Shown piece by piece: positions 18,101-27,444 of a stretch of DNA of 64,000 nt (the stretch's first letter is position 1; the number at the start of each line of letters is the position of its first letter). The notes beneath the pieces were generated by a model, which was not told the origin of the DNA, did not search any database, and saw only the letters and a program-made list of their open reading frames with translations. This stretch comes from Phaeobacter gallaeciensis DSM 26640. GTDB taxonomy: Bacteria > Pseudomonadota > Alphaproteobacteria > Rhodobacterales > Rhodobacteraceae. The translations under genes and the position numbers were made by a program. The stretch lies in contig NC_023137.1 in assembly GCF_000511385.1 (NCBI RefSeq), forward strand, positions 2,859,001-2,923,000, read 5' to 3'.

Positions 18101-20215
18101 TCAGCCCTCGATCCGGGTCAGATCGGCAACCTGCCCGCAAACTTTGCGGATCTGGCTCAACAGGTTCAGACGATTGCGGCGCACCACCTCATTGTCGGAA
18201 TTCACCTGCACCGCCTCAAAGAACGCATCCACCGGTGCGCGCAGAGCCGCCATGCTGCCCATGGCAGCCGCGAAATCTTCGGCTTCGATGGCCGAAGAGA
18301 TCGCCCCCTCGCTGGCCGCCAGCGCGTCGAACAGCGCAACTTCGCTGTCATCCTCGGCGAATTTCTTGTCCGCGCCATAGGAATATTCGACGCCGTCCTT
18401 CTCCTCGGCCTGCGCCAGAATATTGTTGGCCCGCTTGAAGCCCTGCAACAGATTGGGGCCATCTTCGGATTTCATGAAATCCTCCAGCGCCCGCGCCCGT
18501 TTCACCAGCAGCGTCAGATCGTCATTGCCGTCCATGGCGATACAGGCGTCGATCACGTCATGACGGATGCCCTGATCGCGCAGGAAGACCTTGAGACGGT
18601 CGTGGAAGAAGAATAGCAAGTTCTGTTCTACAAGGATCGCGTCCCAATGCTCGGTCTTTTTCGAATCCGCGGGGAGGCTATTTTCCATTCCAGAGAAATG
18701 CAGTCCAATAGTCTCCCGCAGCCCCATCCGCACATCATTCCCCAGCACCAGCCGGATCACCCCCAGCGCGGCGCGGCGCAGGGCGAAGGGGTCTTTTGAC
18801 CCGGTGGGCTTTTCATCAATCGCCCAGAAGCCAGTGAGCGTGTCCAGCTTATCGGCCAGCGCCACAGCAACGGACACCGGTTCTGACGGTACATCATCCG
18901 ACGGACCAAGCGGTGAATAGTGCTGTTCACAGGCGTTGGCGACGTCCTGCGGCAGGCCAGCCGCCTCCGCGTAGTAGCGCCCCATCAGGCCCTGCAACTC
19001 GGGGAATTCATAGACCATTTCAGACGACAGATCGGCCTTCGCCACCCGTGCCGCCTGCTCTGCCAGATCAGCATCCGCGCCGACGACAGGCGCGATTTCG
19101 CGCGCCAGAGCGGCGATGCGGTCAATCCGCGCCGCTTGTGTGCCCAGCTTGTTGTGGAAGGTGACATTGCCCAGCTTCGCCACCCAAGGCTCAAACCCCT
19201 GCTCGGTCACCGTGCGCAGATCGTTTTCCCAAAAGAATTTCGCATCCGCCAGACGCGCCGACAGCACCTTTTGATTGCCCGCCAGAATGGTCGCGCCATT
19301 GTCCGCTGTCTCACGGTTGGCAACGGTGATGAATTTCTCAATCCGCCCGGTCTTCGGGTTGCGCACGGAGAAAAACTTCTGGTGCTCTTTCATCGAGGTC
19401 TGCAAGACCTCCGGCGGCAGCGCCAGAAACTCATCATCGATGGCGCCCATCAGGACAACGGGCCATTCCACCAGACCGGCAACCTCGGCCAGCAGCCCCT
19501 TGTCCTCGACCACCTCCAGACCGCTGGCAAAGGCCTGATTGGTGGCCTCATGCCAAATCGCCGCTTCCCGCTCAGCCGGATCCAGCACCACATGGGCGCG
19601 CTTCAGCTTGGCCGCATAATCATCAAACCCGGTGACGGTGATCTGATCGGGCGCCATGAAACGGTGACCATAGGTGGTATTGCCCGCCTGAATACCGTCG
19701 ATATCCAGCGGCACCACCTCAGCGCCGTCTTCCTTCGACAGGATGCAGAGGATCGACTGCAATGGGCGCACCCAGCGCAAGCTGCCGGTGCCCCAGCGCA
19801 TGGATTTTGACCAGGGGAAATTGCGGATGGTATCTTCCAGCACCTCGGCAATGATCTCTGCCGCCGGGCGGCCCGGCTTTTCGATGGTGGCGAAATAGAC
19901 CGCGCCCTTCGGCGTCTCGCGCTCTTCCAGCTGATCACGGGTCAGGCCCGCCCCACGCAGGAAGCCTTCGATCGCCTTGTCCGGCGCGCCCACTTTCGGC
20001 CCTTTGCGCTCCTCGCGCACGGTTGGGGAATGCTCCAGCAGCCCTTCCATGGCCAGCGTCAGACGGCGCGGCGTCGACAGCGCATGTGCGCCTGCATAGG
20101 TCAGACCTGCCTCAACCAGACCATCGGTCATACGCTTTTTCAGATCCTCAGCCGCACGCGCTTGCATACGGGCCGGGATTTCTTCGGAAAAGAGTTCAAT
20201 CAGCAGATCGGGCAT
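18101..20215 (-). CDS. glyS: Glycyl-tRNA synthetase, beta subunit
   Basis: 704 residues, full length. Opens MPDLLIELFSEEIPARMQ, the diagnostic GlyS beginning, and contains VEWPVVLMGAIDDEFLALPPEVLQTSMKEHQKFF (HD-like core) and a C-terminal anticodon-binding-like segment (NDLTLLVKRARALEDFM). Works as alpha2beta2 with GlyQ, encoded 1.9 kb upstream on the same strand; a symporter gene and a small ORF lie between them. The gap to the symporter gene is only 9 bp. Confidence 0.97.
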   Translation of the reverse strand: MPDLLIELFSEEIPARMQARAAEDLKKRMTDGLVEAGLTYAGAHALSTPRRLTLAMEGLLEHSPTVREERKGPKVGAPDKAIEGFLRGAGLTRDQLEERETPKGAVYFATIEKPGRPAAEIIAEVLEDTIRNFPWSKSMRWGTGSLRWVRPLQSILCILSKEDGAEVVPLDIDGIQAGNTTYGHRFMAPDQITVTGFDDYAAKLKRAHVVLDPAEREAAIWHEATNQAFASGLEVVEDKGLLAEVAGLVEWPVVLMGAIDDEFLALPPEVLQTSMKEHQKFFSVRNPKTGRIEKFITVANRETADNGATILAGNQKVLSARLADAKFFWENDLRTVTEQGFEPWVAKLGNVTFHNKLGTQAARIDRIAALAREIAPVVGADADLAEQAARVAKADLSSEMVYEFPELQGLMGRYYAEAAGLPQDVANACEQHYSPLGPSDDVPSEPVSVAVALADKLDTLTGFWAIDEKPTGSKDPFALRRAALGVIRLVLGNDVRMGLRETIGLHFSGMENSLPADSKKTEHWDAILVEQNLLFFFHDRLKVFLRDQGIRHDVIDACIAMDGNDDLTLLVKRARALEDFMKSEDGPNLLQGFKRANNILAQAEEKDGVEYSYGADKKFAEDDSEVALFDALAASEGAISSAIEAEDFAAAMGSMAALRAPVDAFFEAVQVNSDNEVVRRNRLNLLSQIRKVCGQVADLTRIEG

Positions 20216-20224
20216 CGGGTGTCC

Positions 20225-21433
20225 TCAGAAATTCACAATCGCCTGGATGACGATGGCATTGGCGATATCAACAAAGAAGGCGGATACAAGGGGGAGCACA
20301 ACAAAAGCAATAGGCGACGGCCCATAGCGCTTGGTCACGGCGGTCATATTTGCAATGGCCGTCGGAGTTGCACCCAGCGCAAAACCGCCAAAGCCGGCGG
20401 CAAGCACAGCGGCGCGATAGCCCCGCCCCAAGAGCGGAACCAGCACAAACAGTACAAAAGCCACGGTAAAAGCCGTCTGCGCCAGCATGATCACTGCAAT
20501 CGCCAGCCCAAGACCGGTGATGGTCCAGAGTTGCAGGCTCATCAGTGACATCGCGAGGAAGGCTCCCAGCGAAAATTCCGACACCAGCGCCAGCGCCGGT
20601 GTCCGCGCCACGGCCGGGGCCTTGGGCAGAAGTGCCATGCGCAGATTGGCCAGCAGGATACCGGCAATCAGGCAGGGGACGAACAGCGGCAGCTTCACCC
20701 CCGCAGGATCCAGCCCCAAGGAGGTGACATAGCCGATAATAATCGCGAGGTTGAGATGCAGCATGACCCGCATCAGCCCCAGATGATCAATCGTGGAGGC
20801 ATCTTCGTCATTCTGCGCCAGACCAACCGTCGGCTGCTCATCCGGGCGCGCCGGGGTCAACCCATGACGATTGATCAGGAACCGCGCAATGGGTCCACCA
20901 ACCAGCGCCGCCAACACCAAGCCCAGCGTGGCCACGGCAACCCCCAGCTCTGCGGCGCCGGCCATCCCGGTCTGTGCAGCCACCTCGGGCGACCAGGCAA
21001 TCGCGGTGCCATGCCCGCCGATCAGCGCCGCAGAGCCGAACAGCACCGACACCTGCAACGGATAGCCAAACAGCAGCGCCCCCGCCGCGCCAATCGCATT
21101 CTGGGCCAGAATGGCCAGCAAGGTCAGGATCAGCAACAGCAGCAGTGGCCGCCCGCCTGCCACCAGATCCGCGAGCCGCGCGTTCAAACCGATACCAGCA
21201 AAAAACAGAACCAGCAGATAGTCCCGCGCCGCCATCTCAAAGGTGATCGCCCATCCGCTCACGCTGTAGACGATCATGATCACCACAGCCGCAAGCAACC
21301 CACCACTGACCGGCTCCGGGATATTGAACCGCTGCAACAGCTCTACCCGCGAATTGAGCCGCGCGCCCAGCAAATAGACCGCAAACCCCAGCGTCAGGGA
21401 GATGAAGTCGGGTATATTGATCTGCGCATCCAT
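20225..21433 (-). CDS. gltS: Sodium/glutamate symporter
   Basis: Inner-membrane Na+-coupled glutamate carrier (ESS family), 402 residues, ten or more helices. Two inverted repeats with Gly-rich re-entrant loops are visible: GSAALIGGHGTAIAWSPEVAA and AGFGGFALGATPTAIANMTAV, both characteristic of GltS. It sits between the DUF6446-like gene and glyS, only 9 bp before glyS, so glyS translation probably depends on the same transcript. This placement inside the glyQ-glyS operon is unusual. Confidence 0.93.
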   Translation of the reverse strand: MDAQINIPDFISLTLGFAVYLLGARLNSRVELLQRFNIPEPVSGGLLAAVVIMIVYSVSGWAITFEMAARDYLLVLFFAGIGLNARLADLVAGGRPLLLLLILTLLAILAQNAIGAAGALLFGYPLQVSVLFGSAALIGGHGTAIAWSPEVAAQTGMAGAAELGVAVATLGLVLAALVGGPIARFLINRHGLTPARPDEQPTVGLAQNDEDASTIDHLGLMRVMLHLNLAIIIGYVTSLGLDPAGVKLPLFVPCLIAGILLANLRMALLPKAPAVARTPALALVSEFSLGAFLAMSLMSLQLWTITGLGLAIAVIMLAQTAFTVAFVLFVLVPLLGRGYRAAVLAAGFGGFALGATPTAIANMTAVTKRYGPSPIAFVVLPLVSAFFVDIANAIVIQAIVNF

Positions 21434-21557
21434 CTCAACTGCAACCGGGCCTTTCGTTGCGCCTCATCGGGTGGGCATCAGCAGCAGGCATACTGACACG
21501 TTCAATATTCTCCAGTCGTCGCCGCCAAAGCATCGCCTGTGGCAGACTTCGATGGCC

Positions 21558-22088
21558 TCAATCAGCCGCACGGCTCGGCGGTGGCGGGCATTCTTCGCCA
21601 ACCACGGTGCCGTCATAGGCTTTCTTGCCGCAGTTGTTCAGCTCATGCCAGACAAAGCCGCGCCCATCGTCGGTCACTGCCACAATCCGGTCTACGCCAT
21701 AAGAAATGTTTTTGACTGACAGGAAGCTTTCGGCGCGCCCCTCTGCCAAAGCTGCACCGATGGCTTCGGCATCGAAACAGTCAAACCAACCCGGCGCATT
21801 GCGCGGCTCCTTTTGATCCGACAGCACAAACAGCTGCGCCAACTCCTCCGGCTTCAGATCGGTGGCAAAACAGGCGCGGTAGCGAATGGGAGAGCTTTCG
21901 GCGTCAATCGCTTCAAACCCGCTGTAGCGGATCGGCAATGGCTCTCCATCGCCAAGCGGCATCAACATCACATCGCGACCCGGCTGCAGCTCGACGTCCT
22001 CGTAGAACCCGTAGACCTGAAGGTAATACATCGCCGCCCCAGCCACGAGACCAGAGAGGATCAGGATCAGCGAAAGGAACTTGCCCAT
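21558..22088 (-). CDS. Membrane-anchored protein, DUF6446-like
   Basis: 176 residues. The first 22 residues form an uncleaved signal anchor or signal peptide (MGKFLSLILILSGLVAGAAMYYLQVYGFY), followed by a soluble periplasmic domain with three or four Cys (YRACFATDL, GWFDCFDAEA, ELNNCGKKAYDGTVVGEECPPP) that could form disulfides. From memory it matches a Rhodobacteraceae family of unknown function that travels with glyQ. It is 33 bp downstream of glyQ on the same strand. Function unknown. Confidence 0.75.
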   Translation of the reverse strand: MGKFLSLILILSGLVAGAAMYYLQVYGFYEDVELQPGRDVMLMPLGDGEPLPIRYSGFEAIDAESSPIRYRACFATDLKPEELAQLFVLSDQKEPRNAPGWFDCFDAEAIGAALAEGRAESFLSVKNISYGVDRIVAVTDDGRGFVWHELNNCGKKAYDGTVVGEECPPPPSRAAD

Positions 22089-22121
22089 ATCCGTGGACTC
22101 CTCGTGAAAGCGCGGCGCGGC

Positions 22122-23051
22122 TTACGCCGCGTGGCCGCCGGCTTCGGTCTGCACAAAGGCGTCGGCGCATTGCTTGGCCAGCGCCCGGACGCGCCCGATA
22201 TAGGCCTGACGCTCGGTCACCGAAATCACGCCGCGCGCATCCAGCAGGTTGAAGACATGGCTGGCCTTGATGCATTGGTCATAGGCGGGGTGCGCCATGA
22301 TGATGCGTTTTCCGGTCTTGGGGTCGATATGCTCCTGCGCGAGGATTGCCGCGCATTCGGCTTCGGCCTCCTCAAAATGGCGCAGCAGGACTTCGGTGTT
22401 GGCCACGTCAAAGTTCCAGCGCGCGTATTCTTCCTCGGTCTGCTTGAACACATCGCCATAGCTCAACGGGATGATCGCATCCGGGTCGTTGAACGGCATA
22501 TCCATCACATGATCAACGCCGAGGATATACATCGCCAGACGTTCCAGACCATAGGTCAACTCACCCGACACGGGATGGCAGTCATGGCCGCCGACCTGTT
22601 GGAAATAGGTAAACTGGCTGACTTCCATTCCATCGCACCAGACTTCCCAGCCCAGCCCCCAGGCGCCCAATGTCGGGCTTTCCCAGTCGTCTTCGACAAA
22701 ACGGATGTCGTGCATATCCATATCGACACCGATCGCTTCCAGCGAGCCGAGATACAGCTCCTGCAAGTTCGGCGGCGAGGGTTTGATCAGCACCTGATAC
22801 TGATAGTAATGCTGCAACCGGTTGGGGTTTTCACCATAGCGCCCATCCGTCGGACGGCGCGAGGGCTGCACATAGGCCGCGGCCCAGGCCTTGGTGCCAA
22901 GCGCGCGCAGCGTGGTCGCCGGGTGAAAGGTCCCGGCACCCACCTCCATATCGTAGGGCTGTAGAATGGCACAGCCTTTCGAGGCCCAGTAATTCTGAAG
23001 CCGCAGAATAATCTCTTGGAACGAGCGCGGGGCGCCTTTGGTGTCGGTCAT
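22122..23051 (-). CDS. glyQ: Glycyl-tRNA synthetase, alpha subunit
   Basis: 309 residues. Class II catalytic subunit with the signature opening [43 protein letters not shown], the Gly[35 protein letters not shown] block and a final ATP-binding region ([22 protein letters not shown]). Complexes with GlyS. First gene of the glyQ - DUF6446 - gltS - glyS run. Confidence 0.98.
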   Translation of the reverse strand: MTDTKGAPRSFQEIILRLQNYWASKGCAILQPYDMEVGAGTFHPATTLRALGTKAWAAAYVQPSRRPTDGRYGENPNRLQHYYQYQVLIKPSPPNLQELYLGSLEAIGVDMDMHDIRFVEDDWESPTLGAWGLGWEVWCDGMEVSQFTYFQQVGGHDCHPVSGELTYGLERLAMYILGVDHVMDMPFNDPDAIIPLSYGDVFKQTEEEYARWNFDVANTEVLLRHFEEAEAECAAILAQEHIDPKTGKRIIMAHPAYDQCIKASHVFNLLDARGVISVTERQAYIGRVRALAKQCADAFVQTEAGGHAA

Positions 23052-23343
23052 GTTTCTTCCCTATGGGGGCAGCAAATCCGGGGTTCTTCCTATGCAAGCC
23101 CCGGCCTAGGGTCAACGGCGCATCGCGGCACAGGTCCGTCCAACCGCCCCGAAGCGCCCCCACCGGCCCACTTATCCCCGTTAGCAGCCAGTCAGACCAT
23201 CGGCTAACGCTCGTCAGGCCAGCATCAAAGCCCGGATTTGGCATTTACGACGTGGTTTTCCCCCTTCGATGAGGAGTTCCCTTCGCGCCGCGAAAGTGGT
23301 TATGTGCGCGGCAATGACAGATCACCCCGATAGAGGCCTATTG
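23052..23343. other. Divergent intergenic region glyQ / protease-like gene
   Basis: 292 bp holding the promoters for both directions. AGAGG lies about 10 bases before ATG 23344. No RNA gene, strong hairpin or operator is evident. Confidence 0.5.
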
Positions 23344-25131
23344 ATGAAGACTTTGATTGCTACGCTGGCGCTGTCCCTGATGGCGCTGGCATCCGCCTTC
23401 TCAGGTGCTGCCACCGCCCAACAATCCGCTCAGGACACCGTTTGGATCCAGGTCGCTGCCCGCGCCTCCCTGCGCGAAGCCCAGGCCGAGGCGCAGGAAT
23501 TCGCCGCGCGACTGCCCGATGTTTCCGGCTTTGCCCTCGGCGGTGGCTGGTACGGCATCGTGCTTGGCCCCTATGCCCGCAGCGATGCCGATCGCGTGTT
23601 GCAGGTCTACCGCGCCGAGCGCCAGATCCCCCGCGACAGCTTCATCGCCTTTGGCCGCAACCTCGGCAATCAGTTCTACCCGACAGCGGCCAGCGCAAAC
23701 ACCGAAACGCAGCCCACCGTCGAGAGCCCGGTTCTGGAGCCCATCGACCCCGCAGTAGTGACGGAGGCGCCGGCAGACCCGGCAGCCTCCGCCCAAACGC
23801 TGCTGCCCGATGAGACCCCGGCAGAGGCCCGCCGCAGCGAATCCCGCCTCACCCGCGAAGAGCGCAAGGATCTGCAAATCGCGCTCAAGGCGGCTGGTTT
23901 TTACACCTCCACCATTGACGGCGCCTTTGGTCGCGGCACCCGTGGCTCGATGTCCGACTGGCAGTCGGCGCGCGGCTATGCGCCCACGGGCGTTCTGACC
24001 ACCGCCCAGCGTCAGGCCCTTCTGGATGAATACAATGCCCCGCTGATCTCGGTTGGCATGGCACCGCTTACCGATGACAAAGCCGGTATTGCGCTGCAAA
24101 TTCCCGCTGGTGAGGTCACCTTTGATCGCTATGAATCGCCCTTCGCTCTGTTTAAGAGCAGCGGTGATCTTGGCGCCCAGGTCCTCCTGATCAGCCAGCC
24201 CGGTGACAAGCGCACGCTCTACGGTCTTTATGACATCATGCAGACGCTGAAGATCGTGCCGCTCGAAGGCCCGCGTCAGCGCAGCGGCAACAGCTTCACC
24301 CTCGAAGGGCGTGGCAATGGCATCGTCTCCTACACCGAGGCCCGGCTCGCCAACGGGGAGATCAAGGGCTTCACGCTGGTCTGGCCCATGGGTGACGATG
24401 ATCGCCGCGCCCGCGTTCTGGCCGAGATGCAAAGCAGCTTTGAACGTATCGACGGTGTGCTTGACCCGGCAGCCGGGGCCGATGCGCCGCAGAATGTCGA
24501 TCTGGTCTCGGGTCTGGACGTGCGCAAACCGCGCCTGTCGCGCTCCGGCTTCTATGTCGATGCCAAGGGCAGCGTTGTGACCACCTCTGATGTGGTTGCT
24601 GGCTGCGCCCGAGTGACTCTGGATCACGAGTATCAGGCCGAGGTTGCCTTCAACGACAGCGCCGCGGGGATTGCCGTGTTGCGCCCGGTTGACCCGCTCG
24701 CGCCGATGGCTGTTGCCAATCTCGCCAGCGCCTCTGCGCGCCTCCAGTCCGATATCGCCGTGTCCGGTTTCTCCTATGAGGGCGTTCTGGGCGCTCCGAG
24801 CCTCAGCTGGGGCAGCCTGCAGGATGTGAAAGACCTCAGCGGCAACGCCGGTGTCTCGCGTCTGCAACTGACCAGCCAACCCGGTGATGCGGGTGGTCCG
24901 GTGCTGACCACTGATGGCGCGGTCCAAGGCATGTTGCTGAGCCAGTCCAACGGCACCACCCAGCTGCCTGAAGGCGTCAGCTTCGCGGCCAATGCCGATA
25001 GCCTGCGCAGCGCGCTGAGCAGCGCCGGGGTGACCGCCAAGGACGCCAGCGCCGGTGCAACGGCCCTGCCCGTCGGGGCCCTCACTCGTCAAGCCAGCGG
25101 CATGACCGTATTGGTCAGCTGCTGGGAGTGA
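23344..25131 (+). CDS. Secreted SPOR-like / peptidoglycan-binding protein with inactive trypsin-like domain
   Basis: 595 residues from ATG 23344 (an upstream in-frame ATG at 23269 would bury the signal peptide). Order: signal peptide ending SGAATAQ; SPOR-like segment (about 30-100, VWIQVAARASLREAQAEA... WYGIVLGPY); Pro/Ala linker; peptidoglycan-binding domain (about 168-230, LQIALKAAGFYTSTIDGAFGRGTR); a beta-rich domain (about 245-385); and an HtrA/trypsin-like domain (about 395-560). In that last domain the His position reads TTSDVV (Asp416), the Asp position reads AAGIAVLR (Gly442) and the Ser motif is GDAGGP (Ala516), so all three catalytic residues are gone. Probably a periplasmic wall-binding or scaffold protein rather than a protease. 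Confidence 0.85.
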   Translation: MKTLIATLALSLMALASAFSGAATAQQSAQDTVWIQVAARASLREAQAEAQEFAARLPDVSGFALGGGWYGIVLGPYARSDADRVLQVYRAERQIPRDSFIAFGRNLGNQFYPTAASANTETQPTVESPVLEPIDPAVVTEAPADPAASAQTLLPDETPAEARRSESRLTREERKDLQIALKAAGFYTSTIDGAFGRGTRGSMSDWQSARGYAPTGVLTTAQRQALLDEYNAPLISVGMAPLTDDKAGIALQIPAGEVTFDRYESPFALFKSSGDLGAQVLLISQPGDKRTLYGLYDIMQTLKIVPLEGPRQRSGNSFTLEGRGNGIVSYTEARLANGEIKGFTLVWPMGDDDRRARVLAEMQSSFERIDGVLDPAAGADAPQNVDLVSGLDVRKPRLSRSGFYVDAKGSVVTTSDVVAGCARVTLDHEYQAEVAFNDSAAGIAVLRPVDPLAPMAVANLASASARLQSDIAVSGFSYEGVLGAPSLSWGSLQDVKDLSGNAGVSRLQLTSQPGDAGGPVLTTDGAVQGMLLSQSNGTTQLPEGVSFAANADSLRSALSSAGVTAKDASAGATALPVGALTRQASGMTVLVSCWE

Positions 25132-25160
25132 TCCCCCGCTGCCACAGCAGTCCAACAATC

Positions 25161-25195
25161 AAAAAAGGCCGGAGCGCATCTGCTCCGGCCTTTTT
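25161..25195. terminator. Strong bidirectional terminator
   Basis: GGCCGGAGC (25167-25175) and GCTCCGGCC (25182-25190) form a 9-bp GC-rich stem with a 6-base loop, flanked by six As on the left and five Ts on the right. It serves the convergent genes ending at 25131 (+) and 25239 (-). Confidence 0.95.
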
Positions 25196-25238
25196 CATAT
25201 CTCCAGACATGCCTGCACAACGACACATGCGGCAATGG

Positions 25239-25880
25239 TCAATAGGCGTGGATACGCCCGTCCCAGGTGTGAAAACACCCAGTGGTTTCCGTGCTCAGCA
25301 CATCAAATTCATGCATCAGGCCTGCAACGGATTCCTGCACCGAGATATCGCCCTCATCGCCGCCCATATCGGTGCGCACCCAACCGGGGTGGTAAATCCC
25401 GACGGCAATCCCCTCCGGCAGCAGATCGGTGGCCAGATTGCGCCCGATGTTCAGCGCTGCCGCCTTTGAGGCGCGATAGGCGTAGCTGCCGCCCGGCGCG
25501 CGGGCGTGGCTCGCCATCTGCGAGGAAATGATGGCGATCTTCGGATCAGCTGCCAGCCGCAGGTTCGGCAGCAACGCCTGCACCGTCAGGAAGACACCGG
25601 TGACATTTGCCGCCAGCGTCTTGCCCCAGACCTCAGCCGAGTAATCCTCAAGCGCCATCGACTTGTCCAGATAGACCCCGGCATTGCAAACCAGCAGATC
25701 GACCGGACGCCCCTTCAGCTGAGCTGCAAATCGCGCCTGCTGGCCGGGATCGGTCACATCCAGTCGCACACCCGAGGAATGATCTCGCGACGTCCCCGTG
25801 ACCTCGTGACCCTCTTCCCGCAGCTTGGCGACCAATTCGCGGCCAATACCCCGGCTGGTTCCTGTCACGACGACATGCAT
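25239..25880 (-). CDS. Short-chain dehydrogenase/reductase
   Basis: NAD(P)-dependent oxidoreductase of 213 residues from ATG 25880 (MHVVVTGTSRGIGRELV; a longer in-frame start at 25952 adds a Cys/Arg-rich stretch overlapping the neighbour). Classical SDR signs: TGTSRGIG cofactor loop, LVCNAGVYL, catalytic Ser in IISSQMASHA and the YRASK motif. Substrate unknown. It is 14 bp downstream of the DUF1178 gene on the same strand, so the two are probably co-transcribed. Confidence 0.92.
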   Translation of the reverse strand: MHVVVTGTSRGIGRELVAKLREEGHEVTGTSRDHSSGVRLDVTDPGQQARFAAQLKGRPVDLLVCNAGVYLDKSMALEDYSAEVWGKTLAANVTGVFLTVQALLPNLRLAADPKIAIISSQMASHARAPGGSYAYRASKAAALNIGRNLATDLLPEGIAVGIYHPGWVRTDMGGDEGDISVQESVAGLMHEFDVLSTETTGCFHTWDGRIHAY

Positions 25881-25893
25881 AAACGCTCTTCCT

Positions 25894-26433
25894 TCAATTG
25901 GTTTTTCTATTGGGCAGGAAGGGCAGCGGCAGCACCGGCACGCCCTCCTCAATCAACGCCTTGGCCTCTTCCGGCTTAGCCTCCCCGTGGATCGCCCGTT
26001 CCGGCGCATCCCCAAGATGCATGGCGCGCGCCTCACTGGCAAAATCCTTGCCAACATAATCTGAATTTTTCTCAACCCGGCGGCGCAGCTCGGCCACAGC
26101 CGCCTCGATCTCTCCCGACGGGGTACTCAGCGCGCCCGCGCCCGGCGCTACCGTAGCCGGTGTGGACGGTGCATCTACCGTGGCTGGCGCAGATGCGGGA
26201 GGCTTCGTCGCCTCCGCCGATCTGCCCTGATCCCGTTCGGCCTCCCCGACCGGGGACACGGCCTTGCGACCGGGGCGCACCCGCGGCGCCATGATCGCCT
26301 TCTCCACCTGACAGGAGCCGCATTGCGCGCAGGACACCATCCCCGCCGCTGCCAGCTTGTCAAAAGCGGCAGCCGACTGAAACCAGCTGTCAAAACGATG
26401 CCCTTCGGCGCATTTCAGAGCGTATTGTATCAT
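25894..26433 (-). CDS. DUF1178 family protein
   Basis: 179 residues from ATG 26433 (MIQYALKCAEGHRFDSWF, the standard DUF1178 opening). Residues about 5-50 contain two Cys pairs (LKCAEGH and CAQCGSCQVEKAIMAPRV) that could form a small zinc ribbon. The middle is Pro/Ala-rich and disordered; the C-terminus (YVGKDFASEARAMHLGDAPERAIHGEAKPEEAKALIEEGVPVLPLP) is strongly conserved in the family. Biochemical role unknown. In-frame ATG 26439 is an equally possible start. Confidence 0.9.
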   Translation of the reverse strand: MIQYALKCAEGHRFDSWFQSAAAFDKLAAAGMVSCAQCGSCQVEKAIMAPRVRPGRKAVSPVGEAERDQGRSAEATKPPASAPATVDAPSTPATVAPGAGALSTPSGEIEAAVAELRRRVEKNSDYVGKDFASEARAMHLGDAPERAIHGEAKPEEAKALIEEGVPVLPLPFLPNRKTN

Positions 26434-26555
26434 CACCATCACTCTTATCAGGAGGGGATGATTAAATCTTCAATCCCCTGAAGTGCAAGGGCAGAAGCGC
26501 CCGCGCCACAGTTCACGTCGCATCGGTGCCGCAGGTTCGGGCCGCGATGGGCGCC

Positions 26556-27347
26556 TTAACGCGGGGCCAGCAACCGGTCCTGCAACCGTGCAACCAGAAC
26601 CTCATGTGGTTGATCCGCCGCCACCGCAAGGCGGCGCAGGCCAAAATGCACCCGCGCCATTTCCTGATAGTAGCCTGCATAGACAAAATTGGTCGTGGCC
26701 CCAGCAACAGCCCCCAACACCGGCACGGTCTGTGCCGCCAGTTTCTGACCCAGAACCACACTGAGCCGGGGCGCCACTTGGGCAATCAGCTTTTGCACCG
26801 CGCCGCCGGTCAGCCCCAGCCGCAACGACAGAAATCCAAGATCTGCACCATCATCCGCCGCCAGCGGTCCCGCTGCGGCAAACACCCGGATACAGTCAAA
26901 GCGCACACCATCTGCCTCCGGATCAAAACCTTCTTCGGCGGCCACGCCCTGAATGCTGCGCAACAGGAAGGCCGTTGTCGCTGGAAGTTCGACCAATGCC
27001 CCCGGCAAACCGCCCATGCCACCCGCAGCACCCATCGCAGCGCTCACCGCGCGATTGACACCGGAGGGCTGGTCAGGAACCACCCGCCGCGATCCGCTGG
27101 CCCCCTGCATCGCCAATTGCAACGCTTGCTCAGTCGCGCCGTCCAATCGGCTCCGCACCGGGGCGGGCAGCTTGTCCAGAAGCCCGTCAACCGAGCCGCC
27201 CAGAAGGTTCAGGATCTGAATCCCAAGCCCACCGGCCGCGCGATAGCGCTCAGCCAACGCCGACAGCTCCGCCTCCACAGCGGCAGCGTCCAGCGGTTTG
27301 GTCAGGTCCGTATTTAGGGCCGTATCAGGGGTCAGGATCTCACTCAT
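26556..27347 (-). CDS. EcsC-family protein
   Basis: 263 residues from ATG 27347, chosen because AGAGG lies six bases upstream. Contains the EcsC domain (Gly/Ala-rich amphipathic helices such as AAMGAAGGMGGLPGALVELPATTAFLLRSIQGVAAEEGFDP and PVLGAVAGATTNFVYAGYYQEMARVHFGLRRLA). The domain is named after a Bacillus ABC-transporter operon protein, but its activity is unknown and no ABC genes are near. Likely membrane-associated. It stands alone. Confidence 0.88.
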   Translation of the reverse strand: MSEILTPDTALNTDLTKPLDAAAVEAELSALAERYRAAGGLGIQILNLLGGSVDGLLDKLPAPVRSRLDGATEQALQLAMQGASGSRRVVPDQPSGVNRAVSAAMGAAGGMGGLPGALVELPATTAFLLRSIQGVAAEEGFDPEADGVRFDCIRVFAAAGPLAADDGADLGFLSLRLGLTGGAVQKLIAQVAPRLSVVLGQKLAAQTVPVLGAVAGATTNFVYAGYYQEMARVHFGLRRLAVAADQPHEVLVARLQDRLLAPR

Positions 27348-27444
27348 GGGCACCTCTTGTTGCTGAAAATGTTTGTATTCCCGCCCCGTATTTCAAGATC
27401 CGCCGTGGTCAGGCTGACCATTGACGGCCTCAGCCCGGCGTCTG

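Noticed and set aside
23401..25158. 585-codon minus-strand reading frame opposite the pseudoprotease gene
   Set aside because: Low-complexity Gly/Ala/Arg composition and antisense to a protein with a good signal peptide and domains.
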